This document shows positions 32,242 to 40,065 of a stretch of DNA of 64,000 bases, in pieces (within the stretch, counting starts at the first letter, position 1; the number at the start of each line of letters is the position of its first letter). Origin of the DNA: Bacteroides sp. CAG:1060_57_27 (GTDB lineage: Bacteria > Bacteroidota > Bacteroidia > Bacteroidales > UBA932); the NCBI GenBank assembly GCA_001915575.1, contig MNQT01000027.1, positions 21,588-85,587 on the forward strand. Reading direction: 5' to 3'. The notes beneath the pieces were generated by a model. The model was not told the DNA's origin, ran no database searches, and worked only from the letters and a program-made list of their open reading frames with translations. A program made the position numbers and the translations under genes.

Positions 32242-33981
32242 TCAGAATTTCGTCTTCCACATGACGCAGAGCGAGCACTTGCCGTCGCGGCTGACGGAAT
32301 CGTACGGATAGGCTACGGTGCTGCCGGTAATATAGAGGCCGTGCGCACGGAAGACAGCCAGATACAGATACCACGACACGAAAAAGCCCCGTCCCCTGAA
32401 CGCCGGCACGCTGAAACCGCCCGGGACGCTCCTCTGATATACATAGATGCGGCCGTCCCAGTCCGGGATATCGAAAACCCCCGCCTTGACGAAGGCGCGC
32501 AGCCGCTCCGCATCCCAGCCGGATTCGGCGCATCCCAGCCATGAAAGGCCGCCGGCCGAAATGACATAATCCAGTCTGGGGCGCAGTCTGAACCGTCCCG
32601 CGGCGGCATCGAGCTCAAGCCGGAACTCGTGCCTCTGTTCCAGGCCGGAGAAACCCGGGACAAGGCAGTCGGCCTTACAGGCGTAACGGAAAGAGGGTGA
32701 AAGCGTCCATGAATGCAGCATGAAGTCCTTCTTGAGGGTCAGCAGGGCACGGCCGCGCAGTTCCTCTCCCTCCTTGAGCCCGGCCTCGAGGCTCGCGAAT
32801 CCCCAGGGCCACTGCGCCCCCGCCGCTGCCAGGCTCCGCTCACCGGACGCAGGAGGATACCAGCGCAGCTGGAACGCATACCTGTAGCCGTACTCGGGAA
32901 CGAAAAGCATCCCGGCGCAGAACGCGGCGCCCCCGGAGGGAGAATATGCGGCTTCGGCAAAGACTGAGGCTCCGGGAAGCGAGATCCTGCAGTCGGCCGA
33001 CAAGTCCGCCACCGCCGCAACTCCCGGGCCGTGGCGCGCGGCACCATCCGGCCTGAGCTGGAACGTGAGTCCGGCAGTGGTCCTGCGCGTATGGTGGCTC
33101 AGGGAGGCGAGCAGGCGGTTCTCGGCGAACGAGTACGCCGCAGAAGTGCCGAAACGCCCGAAATCGAGCTCCACGGCGGCCCCGCACAGCGAAGCCGAAG
33201 CAGAACCCGTCGGACTGAAACCGGAAGCGTTGCGGCAGAAAGCCTGTATAGACGAGAAGCCGCTCAGGCTGAATCCGCTCCATTGCAGCAGACCCTGCCC
33301 GAAGCGGGCGTTGAAATGCCCGAGCACAAGCTTCGAGAGCCGCTTCTTTCCGTAATATGCCGCGCTGAGCGTCCCGAGGCCGTATTCTTTCCGCGTGAAC
33401 TCCGGACTGAAGGTCCAGTAAAGCTCCGCACCGCAGGGACTCTCCAACTCAAGCCTGAGTCTTCCGCCGCAGTCTGCGCCATAAGGCGCTCCTCCCGAGG
33501 AGGGGGAAGGGATTTTCAGGGAGAGGTCGGAACTAAGCGCCGCACTTCCGTCCAAGCCTGCCGGCCGGGTCACGTCCGGCCCCGGAGCGGAACTGCTTCC
33601 TATCTTTACGAAAGGCCTCAGATATCCTGCGAACTCGACGGAGAACCCGTCCACGAGCGCAAGTTCGCTCCATGACATTATGTCTCCGGTGCGACTGCGG
33701 TACTCGAGAAGGGATGCGGCCTGGTAGCCGCTGAAAAGTCCGCTGGCAATCAGCGCCCCGCGGCCGCAGCGGTTAAGGTCGAGCGGACGGCGGGCGAGCC
33801 TTTCGAAACGGGATATCTCTTCCGCCGAAAGCTCCTCCATGCAGGAGGCTCCGCTCAGGGCCAGCACTGAGCGTTCGAACCCGGAAGGGCCGGAATCGGG
33901 GACGGAGGAAAGGCCGGGCAGGATGAAGGATGCCTGCGGGAACAGCGCCGAAAGCGCCATGACAAGAAAAAGCGTTTTCAT
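32242..33981 (-). CDS. Helix-hairpin-helix domain outer-membrane protein
   Basis: A 579-residue exported protein. After a signal peptide (MKTLFLVMALSALFPQASF) comes a ComEA-like tandem helix-hairpin-helix region (about residues 65-125: LDLNRCGRGALIASGLFS, YRSRTGDIMSWSELALVDGFS). The remaining 400 or more residues are rich in alternating aromatic and small residues, ending with Phe, as in an outer-membrane beta-barrel. Such HhH-plus-barrel proteins are common in Bacteroidetes with no assigned function. HhH modules usually bind DNA, so a role in DNA handling at the envelope is possible but unproven. It is divergent from hpt. Confidence 0.75.
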   Translation of the reverse strand: MKTLFLVMALSALFPQASFILPGLSSVPDSGPSGFERSVLALSGASCMEELSAEEISRFERLARRPLDLNRCGRGALIASGLFSGYQAASLLEYRSRTGDIMSWSELALVDGFSVEFAGYLRPFVKIGSSSAPGPDVTRPAGLDGSAALSSDLSLKIPSPSSGGAPYGADCGGRLRLELESPCGAELYWTFSPEFTRKEYGLGTLSAAYYGKKRLSKLVLGHFNARFGQGLLQWSGFSLSGFSSIQAFCRNASGFSPTGSASASLCGAAVELDFGRFGTSAAYSFAENRLLASLSHHTRRTTAGLTFQLRPDGAARHGPGVAAVADLSADCRISLPGASVFAEAAYSPSGGAAFCAGMLFVPEYGYRYAFQLRWYPPASGERSLAAAGAQWPWGFASLEAGLKEGEELRGRALLTLKKDFMLHSWTLSPSFRYACKADCLVPGFSGLEQRHEFRLELDAAAGRFRLRPRLDYVISAGGLSWLGCAESGWDAERLRAFVKAGVFDIPDWDGRIYVYQRSVPGGFSVPAFRGRGFFVSWYLYLAVFRAHGLYITGSTVAYPYDSVSRDGKCSLCVMWKTKF

Positions 33982-33999
33982 AATCAAAGTCGGTTTTGT

Positions 34000-34007
34000 C
34001 AAAATTA
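34000..34007 (-). promoter_or_regulatory. -7 box for the HhH protein gene
   Basis: The minus strand reads TAATTTTG, fitting TAnnTTTG, 18 bp upstream of the ATG at 33981. Confidence 0.5.
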
Positions 34008-34020
34008 GAAAATAATTTCG

Positions 34021-34028
34021 TATTTTCG
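34021..34028 (+). promoter_or_regulatory. Near-consensus -7 box for hpt
   Basis: TATTTTCG differs by one base from TAnnTTTG; a TTTG at 33995-33998 lies 22 bp upstream. The ATG at 34049 follows 20 bp later. Confidence 0.45.
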
Positions 34029-34048
34029 TACCCCGATCACAGTTCCTT

Positions 34049-34597
34049 ATGAAAGACAGGATTCAACTTTACGACAAGGCTTTCAAACCGTTCATACCGC
34101 ACGGGCGCATAATGGAGGCCATTGACGGCGTGGCCAGGAAAGTCAACGACGATTTCCGCGGCTGCACCGACATCCCCGTAGTTCTGTGCGTGCTCAACGG
34201 ATCCATACCGTTCACCGGAGAGTTGCTCCAGAGGCTCGAGTTCGACTGCCAGCTGGTCTCGATAAAGTTGTCGTCATATCAGGGCACGCACTCGACGGGT
34301 ACCGTGCTGAATATAATGGGACTCACGGCCGACGTTACCGGCAAGAGGGTCATAATCACCGAAGATATCGTGGACACCGGCACTACGGTAGTGGCGCTTA
34401 AGGAGATGCTGCTGCACAAGGGGGCCACGGACGTGAAGATATGCACCCTGCTGTTCAAGCCAGACGTCTACGACAAGCACGAGACGATAGACTATGTGGG
34501 AATGTCTATCCCCGATGCCTTCATAGTGGGATTCGGCCTCGACTACAACGAAATAGGACGCAACAGCGCAGACATCTACGTAATCGACGAACAATAA
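34049..34597 (+). CDS. hpt: Hypoxanthine phosphoribosyltransferase
   Basis: A 182-residue purine-salvage enzyme converting hypoxanthine (or guanine) and PRPP to IMP or GMP. The PRPP-binding motif is VIITEDIVDTGTT (about residues 100-112), preceded by VLNGSIPFTGELL and SIKLSSYQGTHSTG; the C-terminal FIVGFGLDYNEIGRN matches Hpt. The length is standard. adk follows after 9 bp on the same strand, giving a nucleotide-salvage unit. Confidence 0.96.
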   Translation: MKDRIQLYDKAFKPFIPHGRIMEAIDGVARKVNDDFRGCTDIPVVLCVLNGSIPFTGELLQRLEFDCQLVSIKLSSYQGTHSTGTVLNIMGLTADVTGKRVIITEDIVDTGTTVVALKEMLLHKGATDVKICTLLFKPDVYDKHETIDYVGMSIPDAFIVGFGLDYNEIGRNSADIYVIDEQ

Positions 34598-34606
34598 CTG
34601 CAAGAT

Positions 34607-35188
34607 ATGAAATACTACATTCTATTCGGCCCTCCGGGAGCCGGCAAGGGCACGCACTCGACGGCCCTCACTGAAAAATACAATCTCAAGCATATCTCCA
34701 CCGGAGAGCTGCTGCGTGCGGAAATCGCCGCGGGCACCGAGCTCGGGAAGCAGGCGAAGACGCTCATAGACGCCGGTTCGCTCGTTCCCGACAGCGTAGT
34801 GGAAGGCATGATAGAGTCGGCATTCGACACCTTCAAGGACTGCGACGGGTTCCTGCTAGACGGCTTTCCCCGCAACCTCGCCCAGGCCGAGGATCTCGAC
34901 AGGATGCTGGAGAAGAGGGGAGAGAGCGTGACGGCGGTGCTGTCAATAATGATTTCCGACGACCTGATACGCCGCCGCATCGCGCACAGGGCAGCAATCG
35001 AAGGTCGCGCCGACGACGCCTCGGAGCAGACGATCACCAACCGTATCAACACCTACCACAGCCAGACCGAGCCTCTCATAGACTACTACAGGAAGGCGGG
35101 GAAATACTATGAGGTCACTGCTGATGCGGAAGAGATAGAGGAGAACCGCCGCAGGGTGCTCAATATGATGGAGAGCACGCGCAGGTAG
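34607..35188 (+). CDS. adk: Adenylate kinase
   Basis: A 193-residue P-loop kinase (ATP + AMP to 2 ADP). Walker A is FGPPGAGKGTHS, the AMP-binding site TGELLRAE, and FLLDGFPRNLAQAE is diagnostic of Adk. The LID is short with no zinc Cys residues (short-form enzyme). It overlaps the convergent RluA-family gene by 29 bp, the longest of the tail-to-tail overlaps in the window. Confidence 0.97.
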   Translation: MKYYILFGPPGAGKGTHSTALTEKYNLKHISTGELLRAEIAAGTELGKQAKTLIDAGSLVPDSVVEGMIESAFDTFKDCDGFLLDGFPRNLAQAEDLDRMLEKRGESVTAVLSIMISDDLIRRRIAHRAAIEGRADDASEQTITNRINTYHSQTEPLIDYYRKAGKYYEVTADAEEIEENRRRVLNMMESTRR

Positions 35189-36476
35189 TATCGCTCCAGT
35201 CCGACACGGGATCGGAGAAGGACATACGGTCTCCGTCGGAGGGATGCAGGAATTCCAGGCTCTCCGCATGCAGATAGAGCCTGTCGCCGGACTCGGGACT
35301 TCCGTAGAGGGTATCGCCCTTTATCGGCCGCCCGAGTCCGAGTTTGTGTGCGGAATGCACGCGCAGCTGGTGCGTGCGCCCGGTATAGGGGAAGAAGCGT
35401 ATGTCTATCTCCCCGTCGGGAAATTCCGAGAGCACCTCGTAGCGCGTGACGGCGAACTTGCCGTGCTCGAAGTCGACCATCTGGCGCGGCCTGTCGTAAT
35501 AGTCCAGCATCAGCGGAAGCGCTATCGTGCCTTTCCTGGCATGTCCGAACGGCGTGGGGGCGCTGCACAGCCTCGCCCTGTAGGTCTTCTTCACGATGCG
35601 CCGGGCGAACTGCTCCTCGATGTCGGCCCTCGCATCCATGTTCCTTGCGTACACCATGAGTCCGGAGGTGTCCATATCGAGCCGGTGGCAGGAATAGACC
35701 CTGCCGTACCTGTCCCTGAGATAGTCGAGCAGTGACACGACGTCAAGTTTCCCGGGCACGGAGAGCATTCCGGCCGGCTTGTTCACGACTATGATGTCGG
35801 CATCTATGTATATGGTCTCCGGCTCGCGCCTGTGGTACTCCCTGTCCATAGGGTTAGGCTCCACTTCGAGGCCTTCGAGCATGAAGTTCAGAAGAGGGCC
35901 GCACTTGCCGGTGCACGCGGGATAGAACCTTCCGTGCTCGCGCACCTTGCCGCCCCTGGACTCCCCGTACCAGAACTCTCCCATAGCCAGCGGCTTCATC
36001 CCTTTGGAATATGCGTACTGCAGGAGCCTCGGAGCGGCGCAGTCGCCGGTACCTGCGGGAGGTACCAGCCCCCTGCGGGAGAAGATCTCCGCGATGTCGA
36101 GGCTCTCGCCCCTGGCGTTGCTTACCCTGTACCGGTGGAAAAGCCAGTCCTGTAGTTCCGCGGACATACGGCTCTTCTGCTCCCCGTCCGTCATGGCGCT
36201 GATGCGCGCCTCCGTCTTCCTGAAATACCCCTCGGGATCGGTATAGTCGTATATCGGAGGCACGAAGCCGTCTATCACGGCCCGGCCTCCGGCAAGCCCG
36301 CTGAACGCATACAGGAACCCCGCGTCGGTCTGGAGCACGCCCATCATCTTCCCCTCGGCGAAAAGAGGCCTCAGGGACTCGTCTGAGCCTATGCGCTCGA
36401 TAAGGGAATGCGCCGCATGGCGGATCTCCGGAGACGGGACATAGCGGAAAGGATATGTGAACCTGGCGGAACTCAT
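35160..36476 (-). CDS. RluA-family pseudouridine synthase with N-terminal extension
   Basis: A 438-residue protein. The C-terminal half (about residues 215-430) is an RluA-type pseudouridine synthase: VVNKPAGMLSVPG, the catalytic HRLDMDTSGLMVYA and PYTGRTHQLRVH. The N-terminal 210 residues form a separate region without a name I can give, with AYSKGMKPLAMGEFWYG and the CTGKCGPLL motif; this layout recurs in Bacteroidetes. The RNA target is unknown. The ATG at 36476 overlaps the maf stop as ATGA, which fixes the start. Last gene of a five-gene operon. Confidence 0.87.
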   Translation of the reverse strand: MSSARFTYPFRYVPSPEIRHAAHSLIERIGSDESLRPLFAEGKMMGVLQTDAGFLYAFSGLAGGRAVIDGFVPPIYDYTDPEGYFRKTEARISAMTDGEQKSRMSAELQDWLFHRYRVSNARGESLDIAEIFSRRGLVPPAGTGDCAAPRLLQYAYSKGMKPLAMGEFWYGESRGGKVREHGRFYPACTGKCGPLLNFMLEGLEVEPNPMDREYHRREPETIYIDADIIVVNKPAGMLSVPGKLDVVSLLDYLRDRYGRVYSCHRLDMDTSGLMVYARNMDARADIEEQFARRIVKKTYRARLCSAPTPFGHARKGTIALPLMLDYYDRPRQMVDFEHGKFAVTRYEVLSEFPDGEIDIRFFPYTGRTHQLRVHSAHKLGLGRPIKGDTLYGSPESGDRLYLHAESLEFLHPSDGDRMSFSDPVSDWSDTTCACSPSY

Positions 36477-37054
36477 CCGAGGAAGTCTCCGAGCTCCTTC
36501 CAAAGACGGTTCACCGGGAGACCCATTACATTGTAATACGAGCCCCTTATAGCGGAGATTCCCGTGTAGCCTATCCATTCCTGGATTGCGTAGGCTCCCG
36601 CCTTGTCGTAGGGCCTGAAGTTGTCTACATAGTATTCGATGTTCTCGTCGGGAAGGACGTCGAACACGACCTCGGTGGACACGGAGAAAGTCTTCTCGTG
36701 CACGCTGTCCCTCAGGGTCACGGCAGTCACCACCTCGTGGCTGCGGCCGGAAAGCTTGCGGAGCATCTCCACCGCCTCCTCACGCGAATGCGGCTTGCCC
36801 AGCACTTCGTTGCCCACTATGACTACGGTATCCGCCGTTATCAGCAGTTCGCCGCTCTCCAGAGCCCTGTGGAAGCCGTGCGACTTGCCGCGGCTCATGT
36901 CTTCCGGGACACGGTGCGGCTCGACGCCGGGCTCGAGGCTCTCGACGAAGGTGTTCTGAGTATCCACGGTGTATTCCAGCCCGAGACCGGAAAGCAGCTC
37001 CCTGCGCCGCGGGGAGTTGCTGGCGAGTATTATGCGTCTGTCAACCGTAAGCAT
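36473..37054 (-). CDS. maf: Maf-family nucleoside triphosphate pyrophosphatase
   Basis: A 193-residue house-cleaning enzyme that hydrolyses dTTP, UTP or modified pyrimidine nucleotides to monophosphates. The signature SNSPRRRELLSGLGL at the N-terminus, TADTVVIVGNEVLGKP in the middle and YAIQEWIGYTGISAIRGSYYNVMGLP near the end are typical of the YhdE-type subgroup. It lies between KdsC (4-bp gap) and the RluA-family gene (ATGA overlap). Confidence 0.95.
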   Translation of the reverse strand: MLTVDRRIILASNSPRRRELLSGLGLEYTVDTQNTFVESLEPGVEPHRVPEDMSRGKSHGFHRALESGELLITADTVVIVGNEVLGKPHSREEAVEMLRKLSGRSHEVVTAVTLRDSVHEKTFSVSTEVVFDVLPDENIEYYVDNFRPYDKAGAYAIQEWIGYTGISAIRGSYYNVMGLPVNRLWKELGDFLG

Positions 37055-37058
37055 AAGC

Positions 37059-37598
37059 CTAATATATCTGGTCGAACTTGTCCTCGTCGAAATGCCACTT
37101 GTCCTGGGCCTTGAGTATCATCTCTATGCCCTCGCGCAGGCAGCCACGGCCGCCCTTGTGGAGGGTCACATAGTCGGCGGCCTGCCTCGCCTCCTCGACG
37201 GCGTCGGAGGGTGCGATGCCCAGCCCGCAGGCCCGCAGCACCTGCGTATCTGGAATGTTGTCGCCGAAGTACGCGACTTCGCGGGGTTCCAGGCCGTTCT
37301 GGGCGCAGAACTTATGGAAAATCGACAGCTTCCCCCTCGCGCCGAGGAAAAGGTTCTCCTTCTTCACGCCTATGTGCCTGCACCTGCTGTCGAGCGCGTC
37401 GGTCTCGCCTCCGGATATGACCCCCATAACGAAACCCTTCGCCGCGGCGGCGCGGGTCGCGAACGCATCCTTGGCGTCCACTATCCTTATAAGGTCGTTG
37501 GCGGTGGGGCCGGCCGGTATTATGCGGCCGTCGCTCAGCACACCGTCGATGTCGAACACGATAGCCTTGATGTCCTTCAGATTCAATCCGTCATTCAT
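37059..37598 (-). CDS. kdsC: KdsC-type HAD phosphatase (KDO 8-P phosphatase)
   Basis: A 179-residue capless HAD enzyme. Motif I is FDIDGVLSDGRI, motif II VISGG, followed by CRHIGV and a final FGDNIPDTQVL, with TLHKGGRGCLRE near the C-terminus; this is the KdsC pattern. It is expected to make KDO from KDO 8-phosphate for lipopolysaccharide. Phosphatases for related nonulosonates look similar. It starts 3 bp after the glycosidase gene. Confidence 0.9.
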   Translation of the reverse strand: MNDGLNLKDIKAIVFDIDGVLSDGRIIPAGPTANDLIRIVDAKDAFATRAAAAKGFVMGVISGGETDALDSRCRHIGVKKENLFLGARGKLSIFHKFCAQNGLEPREVAYFGDNIPDTQVLRACGLGIAPSDAVEEARQAADYVTLHKGGRGCLREGIEMILKAQDKWHFDEDKFDQIY

Positions 37599-37601
37599 AT
37601 A

Positions 37602-39335
37602 TTATCTATATCTGTAGAGTTTCACATGCAGTATGCTGTAGTCGCCGACCCCTATGCGGGCGTGGCGGCCCTGGTGGCTCTGGTCTCCGCCGAGCCTGCG
37701 CACTGATTCCAGGCTGCCGTCCGGAGCCACGCGCACCTCATCCACAAAGCCTATACCAAGACGCTCGGCACCCTTGCGCCACTCCGGAGTCCGGGAGTCG
37801 GCGGAACTTCCAGTCCGTACGAATCCGTCCTCGCCGAGAGCCGACGCCGGAGCGAGGGAAGGGAGTTCGTCCTCATGTCTGAACTCCACGACAACACCGC
37901 TTCCTGCAATGAGGAATTCGTCCTGCGCGAGACGTATGACTATCGCCCCGCCCTCGGGCCAGACACTGCCGTCGGTCGCGCGCGGATCCCAGGGCAGGGT
38001 GAAGAAATGGCTGCAGAGCAGGCGGGTATCGCCGAACGCGAGCGTATCGGACGCGTCTTCCTGACTGAAAAGTACACCCCTCATGTCATCGGAGCCCCTA
38101 TGGGCACAGATCAGCGGCATAAGCTGGCGGATCAGGCCGTAGCTCCTCGCAAGCGGATAGTCCTGCGGCGGAAGGGGAGCGTCCTCTATCGAGAACGGAC
38201 TGAACCCGAGGGCGTCGTGTTCGCCGAAGGCATAGAGCGCCCTCACGCCGTCGTCCGGCTCGAGGCGGATCTCCGGGATGAAAAGGGTATTGTCTTCGAG
38301 GTCGTACCGGCGCAGCCAGTCCTTGTAGCCGCTGTCGTAGAGGTCGGGAGCCAGCAGGGCAATGTCGGGGGCGGCACAGCGCCAGATGTCCTTCAGGTGT
38401 GCCAGGGGGCCTGCCGAAGGATACTCCCCGGGCTCGCGTCCGCGGCTGTCCATTGCGGCGTTCACATACATAGGCAGGTCGTATTCATCCTTTCCGGCAA
38501 GTATCATACTCTCCACATAGGAGGCATAGTGCCACGCCATGAATATCTCGTCGGTGTACAGGCCCTCGCCGAACACTTCCGTCCAGCTGCCGGATGTCCT
38601 GCCTCCGGCCTGTTTCCAAAGCGCGGCAAGCCTGGGATGCAGGTTTCCGGCGTTTGAAGCGAGATACTCTCCGAGCTCGCGCGGTATGTCGCGGCGGAAA
38701 AGCCTTTCGGCCTCGGATGAATGGTCACGGGCGTCCTCGAGCATGCCTATCTCGTTCTCCACCTGGACCATTATCACCGTATGCTCTTCCGAGTCGGTCT
38801 CCCGCAGATGCGCCATAAGCCTCGAAAAAGCGCGGCTGTCAGCCTCCAGCACTTCCTCGGAGAAGGGACTGGCTATTTCCAGCGGCTTGCCTTCGGATGT
38901 CCGGCAGCGGGGGAAGCGGCGCGTGTCCTGCTTGAACCACAGCGGCGCATAGCAGCTCATCGAGTTCTTCCATGCCCCGAACCAGAGCAGCACCAGCCGC
39001 AGGCCGCTGCGTCTCGCCTCCTCTATCGCGGTATCTACCAGCGTGAAGTCGAACCTGCCCTCTTCAGGTTCGGTCAGATCCCAGTATACGGGAACGAGAA
39101 CGGTATTGAGCCCCATAGCCCTGAGCTTGGGGAAAAGGTCCGTGCTCCGGATGTCATGCACCGAAGTCGCGGCGGAGTTGGAGGTCTCGCCGCCGAGGAT
39201 AAGGAACGGATTTCCGTCCACGATAAGCGTCTGCGAGCCCGGAGCACCCTCGAAATACGGTGCCTGCGCCGCGCCGGTATGCGGAACCAGCAAGGCTGCG
39301 AGCAGGACGGGCAGCAATCTGTTCATCATATTCAT
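37602..39335 (-). CDS. DUF5597 / GH35-like beta-galactosidase, secreted
   Basis: A 577-residue exported glycosidase. A signal peptide (MNMMNRLLPVLLAALLVPHTGAAQ) precedes a clan GH-A barrel of the GH35/GH42-like type with acid/base Glu in VQVENEIG (about 193) and a nucleophile Glu in FIPEIRLE (about 354). The N-terminal LILGGETSNSAA and PVYWDLTEPEEGRFDF are typical of DUF5597 enzymes. Beta-galactosidase activity is the family expectation, not shown here. The placement between an acetyltransferase and KdsC in one operon is unusual for a catabolic enzyme. Confidence 0.85.
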   Translation of the reverse strand: MNMMNRLLPVLLAALLVPHTGAAQAPYFEGAPGSQTLIVDGNPFLILGGETSNSAATSVHDIRSTDLFPKLRAMGLNTVLVPVYWDLTEPEEGRFDFTLVDTAIEEARRSGLRLVLLWFGAWKNSMSCYAPLWFKQDTRRFPRCRTSEGKPLEIASPFSEEVLEADSRAFSRLMAHLRETDSEEHTVIMVQVENEIGMLEDARDHSSEAERLFRRDIPRELGEYLASNAGNLHPRLAALWKQAGGRTSGSWTEVFGEGLYTDEIFMAWHYASYVESMILAGKDEYDLPMYVNAAMDSRGREPGEYPSAGPLAHLKDIWRCAAPDIALLAPDLYDSGYKDWLRRYDLEDNTLFIPEIRLEPDDGVRALYAFGEHDALGFSPFSIEDAPLPPQDYPLARSYGLIRQLMPLICAHRGSDDMRGVLFSQEDASDTLAFGDTRLLCSHFFTLPWDPRATDGSVWPEGGAIVIRLAQDEFLIAGSGVVVEFRHEDELPSLAPASALGEDGFVRTGSSADSRTPEWRKGAERLGIGFVDEVRVAPDGSLESVRRLGGDQSHQGRHARIGVGDYSILHVKLYRYR

Positions 39336-39342
39336 AGCCGAA

Positions 39343-39945
39343 TTATATTGAACCTTCTACGCCGCAGGTCCTCTCTCGGTCTCCGGGGCCGAGGGTGCGG
39401 ACGACCCTGCACGGATTGCCGAACGCGAGCACTCCGGCAGGGATGCTGCGCGTAACCACGCTGCCGGCACCGATCACGGAACCGTCACCGATGCTTACTC
39501 CTGGCAGTATGCTGCACTGGGCACCTATCCATACGCCTTTGCCTATCTTTATCGGGTAGGCATATTCGAGCCCGGCCGCACGGGCCTCCCTGTCGAGCAG
39601 GTGCCCGGCGGTATAGAATCCGCACATGGGCGCTACGAACACATCGTCGCCGAAACTCACCTCGGCGCCGTCGAGTATCACGCAGCCAGTGTTCATGAAA
39701 AAATTCTCCCCGACAGAGATGTTGTAGCCGTAGTCGCAGTAGAACGGCGACACTATCGTGAAATTCCGGCCTGTGCTTGCGAAAAGCTTCCTGAGTATCT
39801 CGGCGCGCCTGGACGTATCGGAGGGGAGAAGGCTGTTGTAGGTGTGCAGGGCGTCGGCACATTCCGTCCTCTCGCGGATCAGTTCGGCGTCGTTGTTGGC
39901 ATCATAGACGAGGCCTTCGAGCATCTTCTGTTTTTCTGTCTTCAT
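39343..39945 (-). CDS. Sugar O-acetyltransferase (maltose acetyltransferase type)
   Basis: A 200-residue left-handed beta-helix acetyltransferase of the LacA/Maa/NodL group. The N-terminal Mac domain (KMLEGLVYDANNDAELIRERTECADALHTYN) is followed by hexapeptide repeats (FYCDYGYNISVGENFFMN, GVWIGAQCSILPGVSIGDGSVIGAGSVVT) and the His of FYTAGH. It transfers acetyl from acetyl-CoA to a sugar. The ATG at 39945 is chosen over an upstream extension because it begins the Mac domain. It heads the operon with the DUF5597 glycosidase. Confidence 0.9.
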   Translation of the reverse strand: MKTEKQKMLEGLVYDANNDAELIRERTECADALHTYNSLLPSDTSRRAEILRKLFASTGRNFTIVSPFYCDYGYNISVGENFFMNTGCVILDGAEVSFGDDVFVAPMCGFYTAGHLLDREARAAGLEYAYPIKIGKGVWIGAQCSILPGVSIGDGSVIGAGSVVTRSIPAGVLAFGNPCRVVRTLGPGDRERTCGVEGSI

Positions 39946-39966
39946 ACAATATGGACTGCGAGAGTA

Positions 39967-39974
39967 CAAAAATA
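39967..39974 (-). promoter_or_regulatory. -7 box for the acetyltransferase-to-RluA operon
   Basis: The minus strand reads TATTTTTG, fitting TAnnTTTG, 21 bp upstream of the ATG at 39945. It would drive all five closely spaced genes down to 35160. Confidence 0.55.
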
Positions 39975-40010
39975 AAAATTCTTTCTTTTCATTTCATCGC
40001 TAATTTTATG

Positions 40011-40018
40011 TAAATTCG
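40011..40018 (+). promoter_or_regulatory. Near-consensus -7 box for valS
   Basis: TAAATTCG is one base off TAnnTTTG and lies 47 bp before the valS ATG. Confidence 0.35.
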
Positions 40019-40065
40019 CAGGCTTTAAAGATAGCAAAAAGTAAGGTAGAAACAATATTCTGGAC

